In this document: positions 1-7,680 of the stretch, piece by piece
How the letters are laid out: every line of letters begins with the position of its first letter
Position numbering within the stretch: the first letter of the stretch is position 1
Origin: Spirochaetota bacterium
Lineage (GTDB): Bacteria; Spirochaetota; Brevinematia; DTOW01
NCBI GenBank assembly: GCA_028276145.1
Contig: JAPYWX010000003.1
Location: 1-34,832 of the forward strand
Length of the DNA: 34,832 nucleotides
Reading direction: 5' to 3'
Made by a program: the position numbers and the translations under genes
The notes under the pieces: generated by a model
Database searches by the model: none
Told to the model about the DNA's origin: nothing
Seen by the model: the letters and a program-made list of their open reading frames with translations, nothing else

Positions 1-1211
1 ATACTCTTCTTCTTATTTATCAAAACCAAAGAAGCTAAAATAAAGGGGGTTATAGAGTTTGAAAATATTTTGTAGGCAACCATTAATGTAGAAATAATAT
101 CCTTCCCATAAAGAGCTATAACAAGAGCAACTGTTATAGCAACCATAGAAAAAATCCTTACAAACACCAAAGATAATAACTTCTCTCTCACTTTCTCATT
201 TTTCACAATGTTAAAAAGAAAATCCCTAACAAGAAGAGCAGTAACAGTAACAAGAATTATATCAGCTCCAGAAAGAGGTATAGAAACAAGAAATACCATC
301 ATGAGTGGCTTAAGCCACTCAGGTAACAAATCAAGTGAAATCTCCAATATCACCTTATCAGGATTAGCAATATTCCCTAAATAGTACCTAGAAACTATCC
401 CCAATAGCACTATAAGCGTAGCTATAATCAAAATAAGAATGGAAGAGATAATCAAAGAAAACCTAGCAGTTCTCTCCGAGTTTGATGAGAATATCCTAGA
501 GTATATATCCGGACCAAAAAGATACGAAAGGAAAACAGCAACAAACAAAGAAAACCAAAAATCAAAAGTAAATTTATCATCAAACGAAAATGTTATATTC
601 CTTAGCTCCTTAACCCCCCCTAAATCAACCTTACCAAAAACAGCAAACAACAAAACGACTATAGCAGCTACCATCAATATCACTTGAAGAAACCCTGTTT
701 TCATTGTCCCCACTTGACCATACAAAACAGTATACCCCGCAAACAAAACAGTAAAAACAACATACCCTACAACTTTGTTCCCACCAAATAAATACGAAGC
801 TATATTACCACCTGCTATTATCTGACCCGCTAACACCGAAAGCCAAGCAATAAAAAGTATAGCACTAACCAAAACTTTCACTTCTATACCAAAAACCTTC
901 TCCACTACGTCAGATATAGTTACCCCCTTAACTTGATAAATAGCCCTAGAGAAAAAAATTGATAGAACCAGCAACCCAACAACTCCCGGTATTATCCACC
1001 ACAAAGCATTCCAACCAAACTTATACCCCCAACCAGCAAGCCCAAAAACCGAAGAAGCACCAAAAACTAAAGCAACTAAAGACATGCTAACTTCAAATAC
1101 ACCACCACTCCTATTAAAAACAAAATAGTGAGCCAACGAAAAACTATTCCTCAAAACATACAACAAAACAACCAAAAACAACAAAACAAAATAAATAATT
1201 ACATACACCAT
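1..1211 (-). CDS. Sodium:solute symporter family transporter, C-terminus outside the window
   Basis: The reading frame is open from an ATG at 1211 down to the window edge: 403 codons with no stop, so the C-terminal end is missing. The translation is almost entirely hydrophobic, with about ten membrane segments. Features typical of the SSS (solute:sodium symporter) family are visible: a short N-terminal helix, then a segment reading FGASSVFGLAGWGYKFG, a VKGVTISDVVEKVFG segment after the third helix, and LAGQIIAGGN. These proteins couple sodium entry to uptake of a sugar, amino acid, proline or similar solute across the inner membrane. The substrate cannot be told from the sequence. No strong ribosome-binding site precedes the ATG. 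The gene stands alone, with a repeat-rich region upstream of it. Family assignment is fairly safe; substrate unknown. Confidence 0.85.
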   Translation of the reverse strand, partial: MVYVIIYFVLLFLVVLLYVLRNSFSLAHYFVFNRSGGVFEVSMSLVALVFGASSVFGLAGWGYKFGWNALWWIIPGVVGLLVLSIFFSRAIYQVKGVTISDVVEKVFGIEVKVLVSAILFIAWLSVLAGQIIAGGNIASYLFGGNKVVGYVVFTVLFAGYTVLYGQVGTMKTGFLQVILMVAAIVVLLFAVFGKVDLGGVKELRNITFSFDDKFTFDFWFSLFVAVFLSYLFGPDIYSRIFSSNSERTARFSLIISSILILIIATLIVLLGIVSRYYLGNIANPDKVILEISLDLLPEWLKPLMMVFLVSIPLSGADIILVTVTALLVRDFLFNIVKNEKVREKLLSLVFVRIFSMVAITVALVIALYGKDIISTLMVAYKIFSNSITPFILASLVLINKKKS

Positions 1212-1278
1212 ATTAGTAAACACTTTTAAATGATATGTTTACACATTTTCAAAATGTATTGATTGTCTTGAAAAAATT

Positions 1279-1362
1279 AACAGGCTATACCTGTATCAGG
1301 CTAATGCTTGTTTCTTAACAGGCTAGTGCCTGTTTCTTAACAGGCCAATGCCTGTTTCTTAA
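1279..1362. repeat. CAGGC-palindrome tandem array, 22-base period
   Basis: A lead unit (CAGGCTATACCTG, 1281-1293) is followed by three consecutive 22-base repeats at 1297-1318, 1319-1340 and 1341-1362. Each is a CAGGC..GCCTG palindrome (the first imperfect) plus the constant spacer TTTCTTAA. The bases between the palindrome arms vary. It lies between the symporter start and the tlpA-like stop. Confidence 0.9.
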
Positions 1363-1370
1363 TCAATAAA

Positions 1371-1433
1371 GTGCTTAAAGCACAAAGTGCTTAAAGCACG
1401 AGTGCTATTTAGCACGAGGTGCTATGAAGCACC
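1371..1433. repeat. GTGCT..AGCAC palindrome array
   Basis: Four palindromes lie in a row: GTGCTTAAAGCAC at 1371-1383 and 1387-1399, GTGCTATTTAGCAC at 1402-1415, and GTGCTATGAAGCAC at 1419-1432 (extended by one G:C pair). Unit starts are 15-17 bases apart. The rest of the 1212-1662 intergenic stretch holds a small hairpin at about 1445-1464 (GAGAT..ATCTC) and the next array; no gene is visible in it. Confidence 0.88.
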
Positions 1434-1528
1434 TCATTTTTATCGTAGAGATTCATAGTATCTCTGCACTATTAAAAAGTGAAGACAGGCAATACAAAAT
1501 TAAGCAGTCTACAGGATTCAAAAATTGA

Positions 1529-1574
1529 GTGTTTTAAACACTGAGTGTTTTAAACACATAGTGTTTAAAACACT
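1529..1574. repeat. GTGTTTTAAACAC palindrome array
   Basis: Three units of AGTGTTTTAAACACT type start at about 1529, 1544 and 1560, so the period is 15-16 bases. The array is 88 bases downstream of the tlpA-like stop codon. Its units differ from the two arrays beside it, although the outer GTG..CAC frame is the same. Confidence 0.88.
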
Positions 1575-1662
1575 GAGTATGTAAAAATTACACAGCTACG
1601 AGATAACATCTCTTTACCGTGAAGGAAAAGTTTTTTCAACAGAATTCAATAATAAAGCAAAA

Positions 1663-2205
1663 TTATTTGTTCGTAGCCTTTGGTATATATTTTTTGATCA
1701 CATACTCAAAGCTTTCAAATGTTCGTGCTCCTATTATTCTCTCAACTATTTTACCTTCGGTGTTTATGATAAATGTGGTTGGTATTGATGAAATACCACC
1801 GTAGAGATACGCTATTTCACCGTATCTGTCCCAAATTATGGGATAATTGAATTTGTTTTCTCTATAGTTTTTTACATCGCCTAGACTCCTATCAAGAGAC
1901 ACACCAATTATTTGTATTTTATCCTTATAAACTTTCTGTAGCTTTATTAGTTCAGGTATTTCAAATCTACAAGGCGGGCACCATGTAGCCCAAAAGTTAA
2001 CAACTATTATCTTCTTGCCAAGGTAATCAGCCAAATTTACTTTATTACCCTCTATGTCCTTCGCTGAGAATATAAACGCTGGTAAATTCTTTTCACTTTC
2101 TTTTCCTATAGCTTTCTCAACTCCCATCAAATGGATTGGTGAAGATACAAACAATATAGTAACCAAAACTAGTAATGTAACTTTAAAGTTTGATAGCTTT
2201 CTCAT
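1663..2205 (-). CDS. TlpA/ResA-like membrane-anchored or secreted thioredoxin
   Basis: A 180-residue protein with an uncleaved anchor or signal peptide at residues 8-28 and a thioredoxin fold of the TlpA/ResA/AhpC-TSA type. The active site is W75-C76-P-P-C79 in the context FWATWCPPCR, and the cis-proline is P142 (SSIPTTF). Such proteins act outside the cytoplasmic membrane, reducing disulfides for cytochrome c maturation or supplying thiols to other extracytoplasmic proteins. The gene starts 13 bases after the thioredoxin reductase stop, so the two are probably one transcript. No CcdA/DsbD membrane electron carrier is next to them, so how cytoplasmic reductant would cross the membrane is not shown here. 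The fold and active site are certain; the client protein is unknown. Confidence 0.88.
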   Translation of the reverse strand: MRKLSNFKVTLLVLVTILFVSSPIHLMGVEKAIGKESEKNLPAFIFSAKDIEGNKVNLADYLGKKIIVVNFWATWCPPCRFEIPELIKLQKVYKDKIQIIGVSLDRSLGDVKNYRENKFNYPIIWDRYGEIAYLYGGISSIPTTFIINTEGKIVERIIGARTFESFEYVIKKYIPKATNK

Positions 2206-2218
2206 ACTTCAGTTCCCA

Positions 2219-3208
2219 CTATTTCTTTGATACTTTTTGTTTTATTTTATCAACATACTTCTCTGCTGCAACTGCTGCTATTGCTCCGTCTGCTGCTGCA
2301 GTTATTGCCTGCCTCAGGAACTTAGAAATACAATCTCCCGCTGCAAAAACTCCCGGTATATTAGTACTCATATCATAGAGGTTAACTTTTATATAACCAT
2401 ACTCATCCTTTTCTAAATCTTCAAACATCTGAGTATTCGGAACCATACCGATAAATACAAAAACACCATCTGTCTTTACCTCACTAATCTCTCCAGTTTG
2501 AACATTCCTTATCTTTACAGCCTCAACCTTCTCGTTACCTATAATTTCCTCTACAACAGAATTGAATATAAATTTAAATTTAGGATTAGCAAAAACCCTC
2601 TCCTGTAAGATTTTTTCAGCTCTAAAAGAATCCCTTCTGTGAATAATAGTAATACTTCTAGCAAAGTTTGCTATGAAAAGTCCTTCATCCAAAGCAGTAT
2701 TTCCCCCACCAACTATGACAACATCCTTATCCTTAAAGAAAGCAGCATCACAAGTAGCACAGAATGAAACCCCCCTACCTATGAACTTCTCCTCTCCCGG
2801 TACTCCAAGTTTCTTATAATCCGCACCAGTAGCAATTATAACACTATACGCTTTTAGCTCTTTACCACTAGCCAACTTAACTGTTTTCAATTCTTCCTTC
2901 AAATTAACTCCCTTTACCTCGTCAAGAATAACCTTAAGCCCATGCTTCCTAGCCTGTTCCTCTAACTTAAGTCCCAACTCATAACCATTTATCTCTGGAA
3001 TCCCTGGGTAATTCTCAACTACATTAGTTGTTGCTATCTGACCACCAGGACCTAACTTTTCAACTAAAACAGCATTCATCCTAGCTCTCGAAGCATAAAT
3101 ACCTGCAGAAAAACCAGCAACCCCACCACCTATTATAACAACATCAAAAACATCATCATAGTTTATCTCCTCCTTAGGCTTACTCAAATTCATAATAGTT
3201 ATATCCAT
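2219..3208 (-). CDS. trxB: Thioredoxin-disulfide reductase
   Basis: A 329-residue FAD/NADPH flavoprotein that passes electrons from NADPH to thioredoxin. Visible motifs are the FAD-binding GGGVAGFSAG near residue 27, the redox pair C150-A-T-C153 followed by D, the NADPH-binding GGGNTA near 167, and the C-terminal FAD motif GVFAAGDC near 290. About 20 extra residues precede the usual N-terminus. The ATG at 3208 is supported by GGGGGAG five bases upstream, and by a promoter at 3234-3262. It heads a two-gene unit with the TlpA-like thioredoxin downstream. No thioredoxin gene is adjacent, so its partner must be elsewhere, or the neighbouring TlpA-like protein may be served indirectly. Confidence 0.93.
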   Translation of the reverse strand: MDITIMNLSKPKEEINYDDVFDVVIIGGGVAGFSAGIYASRARMNAVLVEKLGPGGQIATTNVVENYPGIPEINGYELGLKLEEQARKHGLKVILDEVKGVNLKEELKTVKLASGKELKAYSVIIATGADYKKLGVPGEEKFIGRGVSFCATCDAAFFKDKDVVIVGGGNTALDEGLFIANFARSITIIHRRDSFRAEKILQERVFANPKFKFIFNSVVEEIIGNEKVEAVKIRNVQTGEISEVKTDGVFVFIGMVPNTQMFEDLEKDEYGYIKVNLYDMSTNIPGVFAAGDCISKFLRQAITAAADGAIAAVAAEKYVDKIKQKVSKK

Positions 3209-3233
3209 ATACTCCCCCCATGTATTTTATAAA

Positions 3234-3262
3234 AATATACAAAAGTTAAAATCTTTTTTCAA
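3234..3262 (-). promoter_or_regulatory. Promoter of trxB, -35 inside a repeat unit
   Basis: TTGAAA at 3262-3257, a 17-base spacer, then TATATT at 3239-3234. The -35 hexamer overlaps the CCTGTTGAA end of the adjacent CAGG-type palindrome (3261-3296), so the repeat contributes promoter sequence. Confidence 0.65.
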
Positions 3263-3296
3263 CAGGTTAATACCCGAACAGGTTAACACCTGTTTT
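3261..3296. repeat. CAGGTTAA..CCTG palindromes
   Basis: Two adjoining units, AACAGGTTAATACCCG (degenerate) and AACAGGTTAACACCTGTT (nearly perfect), of the same general type as the CAGGC arrays. They lie in the 316-base divergent space between trxB and the 3525 gene. The rest of that space (3300-3411) shows nothing I can name. Confidence 0.75.
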
Positions 3297-3411
3297 AACA
3301 CTTTATTCTAAAGGTAATTATTCACCTACTAGCAACAAGACGTTTTTACAGCTAAGCTCGTAGGGAAATAGTTTTTCTCTCCACATCTAGCCTATTTTTA
3401 TCCATTCATTT

Positions 3412-3433
3412 AAGGGATGCTAACGCATCCCTT
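3412..3433. repeat. Isolated perfect hairpin AAGGGATGC/GCATCCCTT
   Basis: A nine-base-pair perfect stem with a TAAC loop. It lies between two divergent genes, so it cannot be the terminator of either. It has no copy of the same stem sequence elsewhere in the window. Confidence 0.75.
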
Positions 3434-3524
3434 AGAAGGAAAATTTTTAAGCATAATTCTACTCAGCATATGTAAGGAAAAATATTTGACTAGAGTATTT
3501 TCATTTGTTTATCTTTAAAAGGGA

Positions 3525-4166
3525 ATGGATGAACTTGTAAGGGTTGAAATTGATGACATAATAATGACGAATACTGGCTTTGCGATGGTTCTTATTGATA
3601 GAGAAAAAGAAAGAGTACTCCCTATATTCATAGGACCATTTGAAGCAAACGGTATTCTAATGAAGCTTCAAGGTGTTTCTTTTCCTAGGCCTTTAACATA
3701 CGATTTAATAAAAAACATCATTGAAATGATGCAGGGATACGTAGAGAAAGTAGTTATAAACGACCTTAGAGACGGAACATTCTACGCAACACTATACATA
3801 GTAACCAATGACCAAGTCTTGGAAATAGATTCAAGGCCAAGTGATGCAGTAGCAATATGTGTGAGGTCTGGTGCTCCTATATATGTTACCGAAAAAGTTA
3901 TGGCAATGTCCTCCATCCCGCTCGAAGAGTATAGCAGCAAAAAAGGATTCAAGTCACAAGAAGAGATTGAAGAAGAAGCATCAAAAGAAAAAGAAGAACC
4001 AAAACTTTATCAAACCAAAGAAGAAAAAACAAAGCAACAAGCAAAGAAAAAAGAAGTTTTAATTGAAGAACTTAAAAAAGAGCTAGAGAAAGCAGTAAAC
4101 GAAGAAAGATTTGAAGATGCAGCCAGAATAAGAGACGAAATAAAGAAACTAACAGAGGAACTATAA
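3525..4166 (+). CDS. Bifunctional nuclease (BFN) domain protein with C-terminal UVR motif
   Basis: 213 residues in three parts. Residues 1-135 match the BFN/DUF151 family (LPIFIGPFEANGI; LEIDSRPSDAVAICVRSGAPIYV). Residues 138-175 are a Lys/Glu-rich, probably disordered linker. Residues 178-213 form a UVR (UvrB/UvrC) helical-hairpin motif (EELKKELEKAVNEERFEDAA). BFN proteins are reported as nucleases in plants and occur in bacteria, often with this UVR tail, without a settled role; a link to DNA or RNA processing is inference. The ATG at 3525 follows AAAAGGGA almost directly, an unusually short spacing. The 3' end overlaps the convergent gene by six bases. Confidence 0.88.
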   Translation: MDELVRVEIDDIIMTNTGFAMVLIDREKERVLPIFIGPFEANGILMKLQGVSFPRPLTYDLIKNIIEMMQGYVEKVVINDLRDGTFYATLYIVTNDQVLEIDSRPSDAVAICVRSGAPIYVTEKVMAMSSIPLEEYSSKKGFKSQEEIEEEASKEKEEPKLYQTKEEKTKQQAKKKEVLIEELKKELEKAVNEERFEDAARIRDEIKKLTEEL

Positions 4167-4607
4167 CTTCTCTATAAGTTCTCTTACTGTCCTTTTAGCT
4201 TCTGGTATCGCTCTCAGGACAACATCAGATATTTTTTCTTCAAATATCTGAATATTTTCAACTGAGATGCCGACTATTACCACCTTCTTCCCTTCAAGAA
4301 ATCCCATTTTCTTGGCTACTTCTATAGCAAAAGGTACCTCAAACCCATGAGATGAAATAGGCTTTAGATACTTTGGGTAAGAATCCTGATCAACAACAAA
4401 GACTTTACCAGGTTCATCAGCTAACACAGCATCAACAATTACCATTTTTTCGCTATCCTCAGCTAAGTATATGATTCTAGAAGGGTCATTAGTAGTTACA
4501 AATTCAACTTCATCAGAATCTATTTCATCTGAAAGTTCCTCAACTACCTTTATACCTATGTAATCGTCACCACCTAAAGCGTGCCCAACACCTATTACGC
4601 GAATCAT
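4161..4607 (-). CDS. Hydrogenase maturation protease (HycI/HyaD family) homologue
   Basis: 148 residues, the normal length for the family. HycI/HyaD proteases clip the C-terminal tail of nickel-iron hydrogenase large subunits after nickel insertion. The N-terminal motif is GVGHALGGDDYIG (usually GNxLxxDDGxG, so the Asn is replaced by His9). The likely nickel-contacting acidic residues D14/D15 and D59 (VIVDAV) and H87 (SSHG) are present. The start codon overlaps the stop of the upstream gamma-subunit gene as ATGA, so the two are translationally coupled. No hydrogenase subunit is encoded in the window. It could serve a distant hydrogenase or have been recruited to another substrate. Confidence 0.82.
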   Translation of the reverse strand: MIRVIGVGHALGGDDYIGIKVVEELSDEIDSDEVEFVTTNDPSRIIYLAEDSEKMVIVDAVLADEPGKVFVVDQDSYPKYLKPISSHGFEVPFAIEVAKKMGFLEGKKVVIVGISVENIQIFEEKISDVVLRAIPEAKRTVRELIEKL

Positions 4608-5149
4608 AACCTAGCAAAAAGCTCATACCCCACCTTTGCAGCATTTTGGTTGAGTAATACTAGATTGGCTCTCCCCTTCTGCCCAAAAAACTTTTCTATT
4701 CCCTTCAATAAATGCTCAAAAGGATAAAGTTTAGTAATTGCTATAAGGGCTCCCAACATTATCATGTTAGCAAACCTAACATCTCCAAGCTCTAAAGCAA
4801 GTTTATTAGCATCTATAGAAAAAGTCTCTATATCATCTCTTTTTGGCGGGTTATTTACCAAAGATTTGTTGTATATCAAAAAACCACCTTTCTCAACCCA
4901 ATTCTCAAACTTATTCACAGAAGGCTGATTCATGCATACAACAATGTTAGGAGACTGAGTAACCGGCGAAGCTACTTCTTCATCATCTATAACAACCGTA
5001 CAATTAGAAGTACCGCCTCTTTGCTCAGCACCATACGAAGGGAAAAAGGTAGGATACTTACCAGCAAACATAGCACCATAACTGAGTACCATTCCAGCCG
5101 AAAGCACCCCCTGTCCACCAAAACCGGATATTATTACTCTATTCTCCAC
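4604..5149 (-). CDS. 2-oxoacid:ferredoxin oxidoreductase gamma subunit, orphan (KorC/VorC-like)
   Basis: 182 residues covering the whole gamma domain: GFGGQGVLSAGMVLSYGA at the N-terminus, then FFPSYGAEQRGGTSNC and NMIMLGA. Gamma subunits work with thiamine- and iron-sulfur-containing partners to oxidise 2-oxoglutarate, branched-chain 2-oxoacids or pyruvate with ferredoxin as acceptor. I chose the GTG at 5149 because AGGAGG lies seven bases upstream; the longer frame from 5191 has an implausible N-terminus. Alpha, beta and delta partners are absent here, unlike the complete POR set at 9843-12890. The sequence differs clearly from that operon's gamma subunit and looks closer to the 2-oxoglutarate type. 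It is the first gene of its unit, followed by the protease. Confidence 0.85.
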   Translation of the reverse strand: MENRVIISGFGGQGVLSAGMVLSYGAMFAGKYPTFFPSYGAEQRGGTSNCTVVIDDEEVASPVTQSPNIVVCMNQPSVNKFENWVEKGGFLIYNKSLVNNPPKRDDIETFSIDANKLALELGDVRFANMIMLGALIAITKLYPFEHLLKGIEKFFGQKGRANLVLLNQNAAKVGYELFARL

Positions 5150-5248
5150 GGCTTTCCTCCTCACTAAAAGTAGTACCTTGCAATAATACAAGTATAAAAC
5201 AAATCTACAAAAAACTCAAAAAAAGAAGATTATGTTGGACTAAGGTGT

Positions 5249-5278
5249 TTGAAAAAGGTTTAGTATTGAATTTATAAT
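5249..5278 (+). promoter_or_regulatory. Promoter of tsf
   Basis: TTGAAA at 5249-5254, an 18-base spacer, and a perfect TATAAT at 5273-5278. It lies about 45 bases before the tsf start codon. Confidence 0.75.
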
Positions 5279-5322
5279 TACACTCAAAATTTTAATCTCT
5301 TAAGGATAAAGGAGGGGTAAGT

Positions 5323-6144
5323 ATGGCAGATATGGAGACGATAAAAGCACTCAAAGAAAAAACTGGTGCTGGTCTCATGGATTGTAAAAAAGCTCTAGAG
5401 GAAGCGGGCGGGGATGTCGAAAAAGCAATAAAGATATTAAGAGAGAAAGGATTCGCTGCTGCAGAGAAAAAAGCTGACAGAGAGGCAAAAGAAGGGCTTG
5501 TTTATATCAATATCTCCGGCGACAAAGGCATAATAATTGAGGTTAACTGCGAAACAGACTTTGTCGCTAAAAATGAAGAGTTTAGAGAATTTGTCAAAAG
5601 AGTAGCTTCTTACATACTTGAAAAAGGATTAACATCAATTGATGAAAAAGTAGAAAAAATGAGAAAGGAAGCTATAATGAAATTCGGAGAAAACACAATC
5701 GTAAGAAGATGGGAAATATTAAAACTTGAGAAAGGCAATATTTTTGATACTTATCAACATGGTGATAAACTTGGAGTAGTTGTCGAAGGTAAGATAGATT
5801 TATCCTCAGAAGAGTCAAAATCTCTCCTACATGATATTGCTTTACAAATTGCTGCTATGGCTCCGCAAGTTGTAAAGAGTGAGGACTTAGACAAGGATTT
5901 CGTAGAGTCCAAGAAAAAGGAATTCATCCAAGAGATGATAAATCTCGGTAAACCAGAGAACATAGCAGAAAAAGCAGCAATGGGTAAACTACAAAAGTTA
6001 TTCTCCGAACTATGCTTGTATGACCAACCATTCATAAAGGACGAAAAAGGAGAAAAAACCGTTAAGGACATCATAAACGAATACAAGAAGAAAACAGGAA
6101 AAGAATTTGAAGTTGTAAGGTTTATAAGGTTTCAAATTGGGTGA
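5323..6144 (+). CDS. tsf: Translation elongation factor Ts
   Basis: 273 residues. EF-Ts recycles EF-Tu by releasing GDP. The N-terminal UBA-like domain contains KEKTGAGLMDCKKALEEAGGD, and the core carries the TDFVAKNEEF motif that contacts EF-Tu. The ATG at 5323 follows AAAGGAGGGG at a good distance. In most bacteria tsf directly follows rpsB (ribosomal protein S2). Here it has its own promoter with no rpsB upstream, and the next gene is a glycoside hydrolase 48 bases downstream with no terminator between them. Identification is secure. Confidence 0.97.
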   Translation: MADMETIKALKEKTGAGLMDCKKALEEAGGDVEKAIKILREKGFAAAEKKADREAKEGLVYINISGDKGIIIEVNCETDFVAKNEEFREFVKRVASYILEKGLTSIDEKVEKMRKEAIMKFGENTIVRRWEILKLEKGNIFDTYQHGDKLGVVVEGKIDLSSEESKSLLHDIALQIAAMAPQVVKSEDLDKDFVESKKKEFIQEMINLGKPENIAEKAAMGKLQKLFSELCLYDQPFIKDEKGEKTVKDIINEYKKKTGKEFEVVRFIRFQIG

Positions 6145-6192
6145 TAAAAAAAGATTTTGCCCATTATTTTGGTGTATGGTTAGGGGGTAAAA

Positions 6193-7449
6193 ATGTTTAT
6201 TTACAATCTTTTCCCTAGGCTCTATGGGCCATTTAGCAAGTGGATAGACGACTTAGATAGAATAAAGGAGTTGGGAGTAGACTGGATATATATAAACCCA
6301 GTATCTTACCCTGGGTTTTCCGGCAGCTTGTACTCAATAAAAGATCATTACAAATTCAACCCTCTGTTCCTAGACTCTAATTCAAAAAAATCACCAGAGG
6401 AACAATTCAGAGATTTCATTAAAGCGTGTAAATCAAGAGGAATAAAAGTAATCGTTGATTTGGTAGTCAATCACACAGCTATAGATTCCGTACTTGTAGA
6501 CAAACATCCTAACTGGTACAAAAGAGACGAAAACGGGCAAATAAAGAGACCAGGTGCATGGGATAATGGCGTATGGGTTGAATGGGGTGATTTAGCAGAA
6601 CTAGATAACGAGAACAGTCCTGACAAAAGAGCATTATGGAACTATTGGAAAGACTTAGTAGAATGGCATATAGACTTGGGAGTTGATGGGTTTAGATGCG
6701 ACTATGCTTATAATGTCCCTGTAGAATTATGGGAGTTCCTAATAAAGAACGCAAAATCCAAGAAAGAAGATGTTGTATTCTTAGCAGAGATACTCGGAGG
6801 TCCCTTTGACAAAAACCTAGAAGTTGCAAAAGCTGGCTTTGATTATGTATTTAGCAGTGCTAAATGGTGGAATTTCTCAGACGCTTGGTTCATAGAACAA
6901 ACAAGAGAGTTCTCAAAATATGTTAAAGCAATAGCATTTCCTGAATCTCATGACACACCAAGGTTGAATTCGGAGTACGAAGAAGATTTAGCAAAAATAA
7001 AGCAAAGATTCATATTTACAGCATTCATAAACGAAGGATTAATGATACCTGTAGGATTTGAGTTTGGCTTTGTTAACAAGCTAGATGTGGTAAAAACAAC
7101 CCCAGACTGGTGGGAAATACCATCTTATGACATTTCTAAGTTTATAAAACACATAGTTGAAATCAAAAAAAAGCATCCCATATTGTCGTATGACGCTACA
7201 TCAGTAGATATGCTAGAAAACAACCCTGACATTTCAATGTTTGTTAAAAGGAACAAGCTAACAGACCAAATTGCACTTTTCGTAGTTAACAAAAACACAA
7301 CCTCAAAAGTAAAGAGAATAATAGATTTCCCTAGTGTATTCGGTTATTACGATGCTATAGATGTAATAGATAACGTTGTAATGCCTAAGTACGCTGAAGT
7401 AACAGTACCGAGAGCAGGTATAAAAGTTTTCGTAAACAAAATACACTAA
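6193..7449 (+). CDS. Cytoplasmic GH13 alpha-amylase-family enzyme
   Basis: 418 residues with no signal peptide, so it should act on internal alpha-glucans or imported oligosaccharides. The GH13 barrel motifs are all present: VVNH (N93, H94), GFRCD with nucleophile D170, LAEI with acid/base E199, and ESHD with D254. The frame is short and the C-terminal beta domain small. The exact reaction (amylase, glucosidase or glucanotransferase) cannot be told; the layout around PHPNWYKRD-type loops loosely recalls GlgE-like maltosyltransferases but that is a guess. Translation starts after TTAGGGGG. It probably shares the tsf promoter. Its stop codon lies four bases from the 3' end of the convergent tRNA-Pro. 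Confidence 0.85.
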   Translation: MFIYNLFPRLYGPFSKWIDDLDRIKELGVDWIYINPVSYPGFSGSLYSIKDHYKFNPLFLDSNSKKSPEEQFRDFIKACKSRGIKVIVDLVVNHTAIDSVLVDKHPNWYKRDENGQIKRPGAWDNGVWVEWGDLAELDNENSPDKRALWNYWKDLVEWHIDLGVDGFRCDYAYNVPVELWEFLIKNAKSKKEDVVFLAEILGGPFDKNLEVAKAGFDYVFSSAKWWNFSDAWFIEQTREFSKYVKAIAFPESHDTPRLNSEYEEDLAKIKQRFIFTAFINEGLMIPVGFEFGFVNKLDVVKTTPDWWEIPSYDISKFIKHIVEIKKKHPILSYDATSVDMLENNPDISMFVKRNKLTDQIALFVVNKNTTSKVKRIIDFPSVFGYYDAIDVIDNVVMPKYAEVTVPRAGIKVFVNKIH

Positions 7450-7453
7450 TTAT

Positions 7454-7527
7454 TCGGGCCAGTGGGACTTGAACCCACGACCTCACGCGCCCGAAGCGTG
7501 CGCGCTAGCCATCTGCGCTATGGCCCG
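7454..7527 (-). tRNA. tRNA-Pro (anticodon CGG)
   Basis: A complete 74-base cloverleaf: acceptor stem CGGGCCA/TGGCCCG with discriminator A, D arm AGCGC..GCGCG, anticodon stem CACGC/GCGTG with loop TTCGGGC (anticodon CGG), and T arm GTGGG-TTCAAGT-CCCAC. CCA is not encoded. The 5' C1 is normal for bacterial tRNA-Pro. Confidence 0.95.
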
Positions 7528-7540
7528 TCCCATTACAAAT

Positions 7541-7570
7541 ATAATAAATGTTTAAATAATCTCTATACAA
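7541..7570 (-). promoter_or_regulatory. Candidate promoter of tRNA-Pro
   Basis: TTGTAT at 7570-7565, an 18-base spacer, and TATTAT at 7546-7541, about 14 bases before the mature 5' end of the tRNA. The hexamers are weaker than in the tsf or tRNA-Leu promoters. Confidence 0.5.
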
Positions 7571-7598
7571 TTTAGTTTGATCTTGTTGAGAAATTCAA

Positions 7599-7641
7599 CA
7601 GGCTTAGCCTGAACAGGCTTAGCCTGAACAGGCTTGGCCTG
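7599..7641. repeat. CAGGCTTAGCCTG tandem array, 15-base period
   Basis: Three palindromes of 13 bases at 7599-7611, 7614-7626 and 7629-7641, separated by AA. The third has TTGG in place of TTAG. The array is preceded by the same lead sequence (TTGTTGAGAAATTCAAC) that precedes the CAGGC arrays at 1279 and 24944. Confidence 0.92.
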
Positions 7642-7680
7642 TGACAAGCTACTACATGTTCCTCAATTTAAAACAAGAAT

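Noticed and set aside
439-687. Plus-strand frame of 82 codons
   Set aside because: It lies antisense inside the sodium:solute symporter frame, and its Lys/Asn/Thr-rich translation has no family character.
3871-4062. Lysine-rich plus-strand frame of 63 codons
   Set aside because: It is a frame-shifted reading of the Lys/Glu-rich linker of the BFN/UVR protein.
4161-4607. Evidence for a hydrogenase locus in this window
   Set aside because: Only the maturation-type protease is present; no large or small subunit or Hyp genes occur, so a local hydrogenase cannot be claimed.
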